A stretch of DNA of 41,664 nt from an uncultured Blautia sp. (lineage in GTDB: Bacteria > Bacillota > Clostridia > Lachnospirales > Lachnospiraceae). Location of the stretch: assembly GCA_900553515.1 (NCBI GenBank), contig USDN01000021.1, positions 1 through 41,664 of the forward strand, in the 5' to 3' direction. The notes beneath the pieces are model-generated. The model had not been told where the DNA came from. It did not search any database and saw only the letters and a program-made list of their open reading frames with translations. A program made the translations under genes and the position numbers. Positions 39,248 to 41,664 of the stretch are shown here, one piece after another (position 1 is the first letter of the stretch; each line of letters opens with the position of its first letter).

Positions 39248-40687
39248 ATGGATAATGATAACAATTGGGGACAGGATGCTCCGCAGGATCAGAATAGATG
39301 GAATGAGAGAGAAATTCATCCGGCGCCGGTTCCGCATTATGACCATTATCAGATGCATCGAAACAGTGCTGAACCGGAGAAAAATCCCCCGCAGAAAAAT
39401 AAAAAAAGAAAACATACAGCTGGCAGGAAAATTGCAGGAACCATTGCACTGGCGGTTGTTTTTGGAGTGACAGCCAGCGCTGTGTTCCAGGCTTCCAATT
39501 TTGCAGCAGAAAGATATCTGGGAACAGGGGAACGTACGGAGACAGTCCAGCCTATATCCAGGACAGAATTGTCAGCCTCAGATTCGGCGGCTTCATCAGC
39601 CGGAAACAATTCAGAAGGCATTGGTTCAGTGGCAGAGGTTGCCGCAGCAGCCATGCCGTCAGTTGTTGCCATTACTTCTGTGAGTATCCAGGAGATTCCC
39701 AGTTTTTTCAGTATGTATACCTTTGGTTCTTATGGAACGCAGCAGTTTTCCAGTGAAAGCAGCGGATCTGGTATTATTGTGGGAGAAAATGACGATGAAC
39801 TTCTGATTGCCACCAATAATCATGTTGTAGAGAATGCGACCACCTTAAGTGTATGTTTTATTGGTGATGATGTTGCTGATGCAGAAAAAGAACTTCAAAA
39901 TATCAGCCACGATGATATTAATGTAGAAGATGCGGTAAGCGCCAAAATCAAAGGAACAGATGCACCAAACGATCTGGCAGTAGTAGCTGTACAAAAATCT
40001 GATATCCCGGAGGATACGCTTTCTGAGATCAAGATTGCACAGATAGGGGATTCGGACGGACTGCAGGTAGGAGAGCAGGTGGTTGCCATCGGAAATGCAC
40101 TGGGATATGGACAGTCTGTTACTTCCGGATGGGTCAGCGCCCTGGACAGAAGTATTGCGTCAGAGGATGTGACAACATCAGGACTGATACAGACTGATGC
40201 AGCTATCAATCCCGGAAACAGCGGCGGTGCACTTCTAAATATGAATGGAGAGCTGATCGGCATCAATTCTGCAAAATATGCAGATAATGCAGTAGAAGGA
40301 ATGGGATATGCTATTCCGGTCTCCACAGCGCAGCCTATTTTGGAAAAACTTATGAACCGTCAGACAAGAGATAAGGTACAGGAATCAGAAGCCGGATATC
40401 TGGGGCTTGAGGCTGGAGATATGACGGTTGAGGCTCTGGAAATGTATGATATGCCGGCAGGCGCTTTTGTTCTTGAAGCGATAGAAGGGGATCCGGCTGC
40501 TAATGCAGGGATCCGCAGAGGTGACGTGATTGTGGAAATGGACGGGCAGGCAGTAACAGGAGGATCGGATCTGATCGAAAAACTTTCTTATTATGCGGCA
40601 GGAGAGACTGTAGAGATGGTCATTTCCCGTCCGGTCAACGGGGAGTATATGGAGCAGAGTGTGGAAGTGACACTGGGGTCCAGATAG
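39248..40687 (+). CDS. htrA: HtrA/DegP-like membrane-anchored serine protease with PDZ domain
   Basis: A 479-aa envelope quality-control protease. GGAGAGGAG at 39232-39240 selects ATG 39248; ATG 39224 in the same frame lies upstream of that site. A hydrophilic Asn/Asp/Pro-rich cytoplasmic N-terminus is followed by a membrane helix (about 61-82). The trypsin-like domain has the full triad His192 (NNHVVE), Asp242 (NDLAVV) and Ser325 (GNSGGA). One PDZ domain (about 390-475) ends the protein. It has its own terminator and is probably monocistronic. An extended -10 (TG-T-TACACT, 39194-39202) lies about 45 bases upstream of the start. Confidence 0.95.
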   Translation: MDNDNNWGQDAPQDQNRWNEREIHPAPVPHYDHYQMHRNSAEPEKNPPQKNKKRKHTAGRKIAGTIALAVVFGVTASAVFQASNFAAERYLGTGERTETVQPISRTELSASDSAASSAGNNSEGIGSVAEVAAAAMPSVVAITSVSIQEIPSFFSMYTFGSYGTQQFSSESSGSGIIVGENDDELLIATNNHVVENATTLSVCFIGDDVADAEKELQNISHDDINVEDAVSAKIKGTDAPNDLAVVAVQKSDIPEDTLSEIKIAQIGDSDGLQVGEQVVAIGNALGYGQSVTSGWVSALDRSIASEDVTTSGLIQTDAAINPGNSGGALLNMNGELIGINSAKYADNAVEGMGYAIPVSTAQPILEKLMNRQTRDKVQESEAGYLGLEAGDMTVEALEMYDMPAGAFVLEAIEGDPAANAGIRRGDVIVEMDGQAVTGGSDLIEKLSYYAAGETVEMVISRPVNGEYMEQSVEVTLGSR

Positions 40688-40696
40688 GGTGAGTTC

Positions 40697-40745
40697 AAAA
40701 GAGAGAGTTTATATGGATTATGTCCATTAAGACTTTCTCTTTTTT
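40697..40745 (+). terminator. Intrinsic terminator after htrA
   Basis: A 12-bp stem, 40697-40708 with 40732-40743 (one G-T pair), has an inner ATGGA/TCCAT hairpin and a T-rich end at 40740-40745. Confidence 0.85.
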
Positions 40746-40843
40746 ATGTACTCTTTTATTCAAAATATTATTGCCAAAAATAAATACTATGATTATTAAA
40801 AAAATTACTGTTTCTGGAAATAATGATTCTCGTGTCTTTTAGG

Positions 40844-40873
40844 GCTAGTCGTCGCGCTAGCGGTTTGGTACAA
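40844..40873. other. GC-rich palindrome in an AT-rich gap
   Basis: The gap 40746-40975 is AT-rich apart from this segment. GCTAG (40844-40848) is repeated inverted as CTAGC (40857-40861), the latter within the perfect 8-base palindrome CGCTAGCG (40855-40862). It is followed by TTTGGTACAAT, which resembles an extended -10 (TACAAT, about 100 bases before the next start). It could be an operator or the end of a small mobile or repetitive element. Confidence 0.35.
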
Positions 40874-40975
40874 TAGATATATAATTTAGATGGCTTAAAA
40901 ATATTAAAGTAAGCAAAGGCATTTATTATTTGTTTTTTAGAAAGTGAATTGATTGAAAAAGAGAGGGAATGTTCG

Positions 40976-41482
40976 ATGGTACTTAGCAGAGAAGAACTGA
41001 CAGAGATTATGAATATTGCAAATATATATCGTCCTTCTTGGTCTTGGAACTTTAAAACAACAGATGAATTGAAGGAAAGTGAGATATATGAAGCTTTGAG
41101 TACATATGCGAAGGGCTGCAATAAAGATAAGATTATAGGTATTTGTAGTATAAGATCGGAAGAGGGGATTTTGTTAGCAGAAGATGCTTTGTATAGTCAT
41201 TATTTTGTTTGTGGAAAAATAGATAAAACTTTGAATTATCTGCCAATTTATGGGATTTCCAAAATAACATGGATAAATTATAATCATTTAAATGTTTTTT
41301 ATGAAAATAGAAGTGTAAGGGAGAAAATATATGTCAATATTTTTAAAGATATGATCAATACACTTCTGACGGAGATTATGAAAAAGGAAACGAAGAATAG
41401 AACAAAAACTCAAGTCATGCCAGAATGGCAGTCTCCTGAACATGTGGATTATGTATTAGAGCCACCGTATGTATTGATATAG
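40976..41482 (+). CDS. Hypothetical AT-rich protein, possible PH-like or immunity-type fold
   Basis: A 168-aa protein I do not recognise. ATG 40976 is preferred: GAGAGGGA is 8 bases upstream, and the same layout recurs at the partial copy at 41589. The in-frame TTG at 40949 lies before that site. No signal peptide or membrane segment is visible. Residues about 50-130 alternate strands (GICSIRSEEGILLAEDALYS, then PIYGISKITWI, then LNVFY) and end in a helix (FKDMINTLLTEIMKK). This is a layout seen in PH-like domains and in some polymorphic-toxin immunity proteins. Composition is clearly more AT-rich than the preceding genes, consistent with acquired DNA. No function can be given. Confidence 0.6.
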   Translation: MVLSREELTEIMNIANIYRPSWSWNFKTTDELKESEIYEALSTYAKGCNKDKIIGICSIRSEEGILLAEDALYSHYFVCGKIDKTLNYLPIYGISKITWINYNHLNVFYENRSVREKIYVNIFKDMINTLLTEIMKKETKNRTKTQVMPEWQSPEHVDYVLEPPYVLI

Positions 41483-41588
41483 ATCTCATAATAGAGGTAG
41501 GTGATATATTGATATTGGGTCCGGGAGTGAGTTATCAGGTATTCTTATAAAAAGCGAGACTATATGAAAAAGGGAGAAGAAGTACTCG

Positions 41589-41630
41589 ATGGCGCTTAGT
41601 AGAGATAAATTAACCCATTGTGCTAGTTAA
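41589..41630 (+). pseudogene. Start of a decayed tandem copy of the 40976 gene
   Basis: The reading MALSRDKLTHCAS then stop matches the start MVLSREELTEIMN of the 40976 gene. The upstream bases (AAAAAGGGAGAAGAA then TCGATGG) also match that gene's ribosome-site region, so this is a duplicated 5' end. It stops after 13 codons, then appears to continue in another frame to the window edge, which suggests a frameshift. Confidence 0.5.
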
Positions 41631-41664
41631 TATAAAAAACTTCAACAAAATATGTTATCCTATA

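Noticed and set aside
40768..41121. Minus-strand 117-aa frame near the 3' end
   Set aside because: Overlaps the better supported plus-strand gene at 40976 and the GC palindrome; no ribosome site.
1..41664. CRISPR arrays, tRNA/rRNA genes, phage or transposase genes
   Set aside because: No regularly spaced repeats, no tRNA or rRNA signatures and no integrase or transposase frames were seen on either strand.

Overview
The window looks like a chromosomal segment of a low-to-mid GC gut Firmicute, most likely Lachnospiraceae (Blautia / Ruminococcus gnavus-like). The reasons are strong AGGAGG ribosome binding sites, occasional TTG starts, CdaR next to HPr, a choline-binding-like wall-anchored L,D-transpeptidase, PadR/HAAS and OadB-type genes, and heavily GT2-based surface polysaccharide loci. 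Genus is an inference from style, not from a database match. Nearly everything concerns the cell envelope.

Layout. (1) 1-4190: cdaR (its first base lies just outside the window), ptsH, and a secreted L,D-transpeptidase with wall-binding repeats. (2) 4291-5373: rmlB, closed by a terminator. (3) 5613-24567, a long one-directional run with many 4-bp overlaps. It opens with an unusual module: an ATP-grasp/PLP-enzyme fusion, a second ATP-grasp ligase, two ArnE/ArnF-sized half transporters, an ArnC/GtrB-type polyprenyl-phosphate GT2 and a clear WecE aminotransferase. It continues with a D,D-carboxypeptidase, rmlA, rmlC, a Wzm/Wzt ABC polysaccharide exporter, a methyltransferase-kinase resembling the WbdD chain terminator, two giant tandem GT2 enzymes and rmlD. 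(4) 24574-27144: a YfhO-type GT-C membrane glycosyltransferase whose first codons are overlaid by a terminator-like hairpin. (5) 27217-29432: a small AT-rich island with a P-loop kinase, a PadR regulator with a textbook operator, a HAAS membrane protein and an unannotated stretch that folds strongly. (6) Minus strand, 29313-32095: OadB with a 39-aa OadG-like partner, preceded by a terminator and a candidate yybP-ykoY riboswitch, then a second D,D-carboxypeptidase-like protein. (7) 32299-39122: a second glycan locus with tandem GT2, GT2, polyprenyl glycosylphosphotransferase, LCP ligase and RgpB-like GT2. (8) 39248-41664: an HtrA protease, then AT-rich DNA with an unknown gene and the start of a decayed paralogue.

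How it fits together. RmlA and RmlB make dTDP-4-keto-6-deoxyglucose. RmlC and RmlD turn it into dTDP-L-rhamnose for a rhamnose-rich glycan exported by Wzm/Wzt. WecE can divert the same intermediate to dTDP-4-amino-4,6-dideoxygalactose (Fuc4N). I propose that the neighbouring ATP-grasp ligases put an amino acid or other acyl group on that amine, that the ArnC-like GT2 loads the sugar on undecaprenyl phosphate, that the half-transporter pair flips it, and that YfhO transfers it to an outer-surface polymer. This would be a Gram-positive analogue of the Arn logic. That proposal, the MT-kinase terminator, the folded RNA-like element at 29076-29260 and the OadB riboswitch are the most interesting points.
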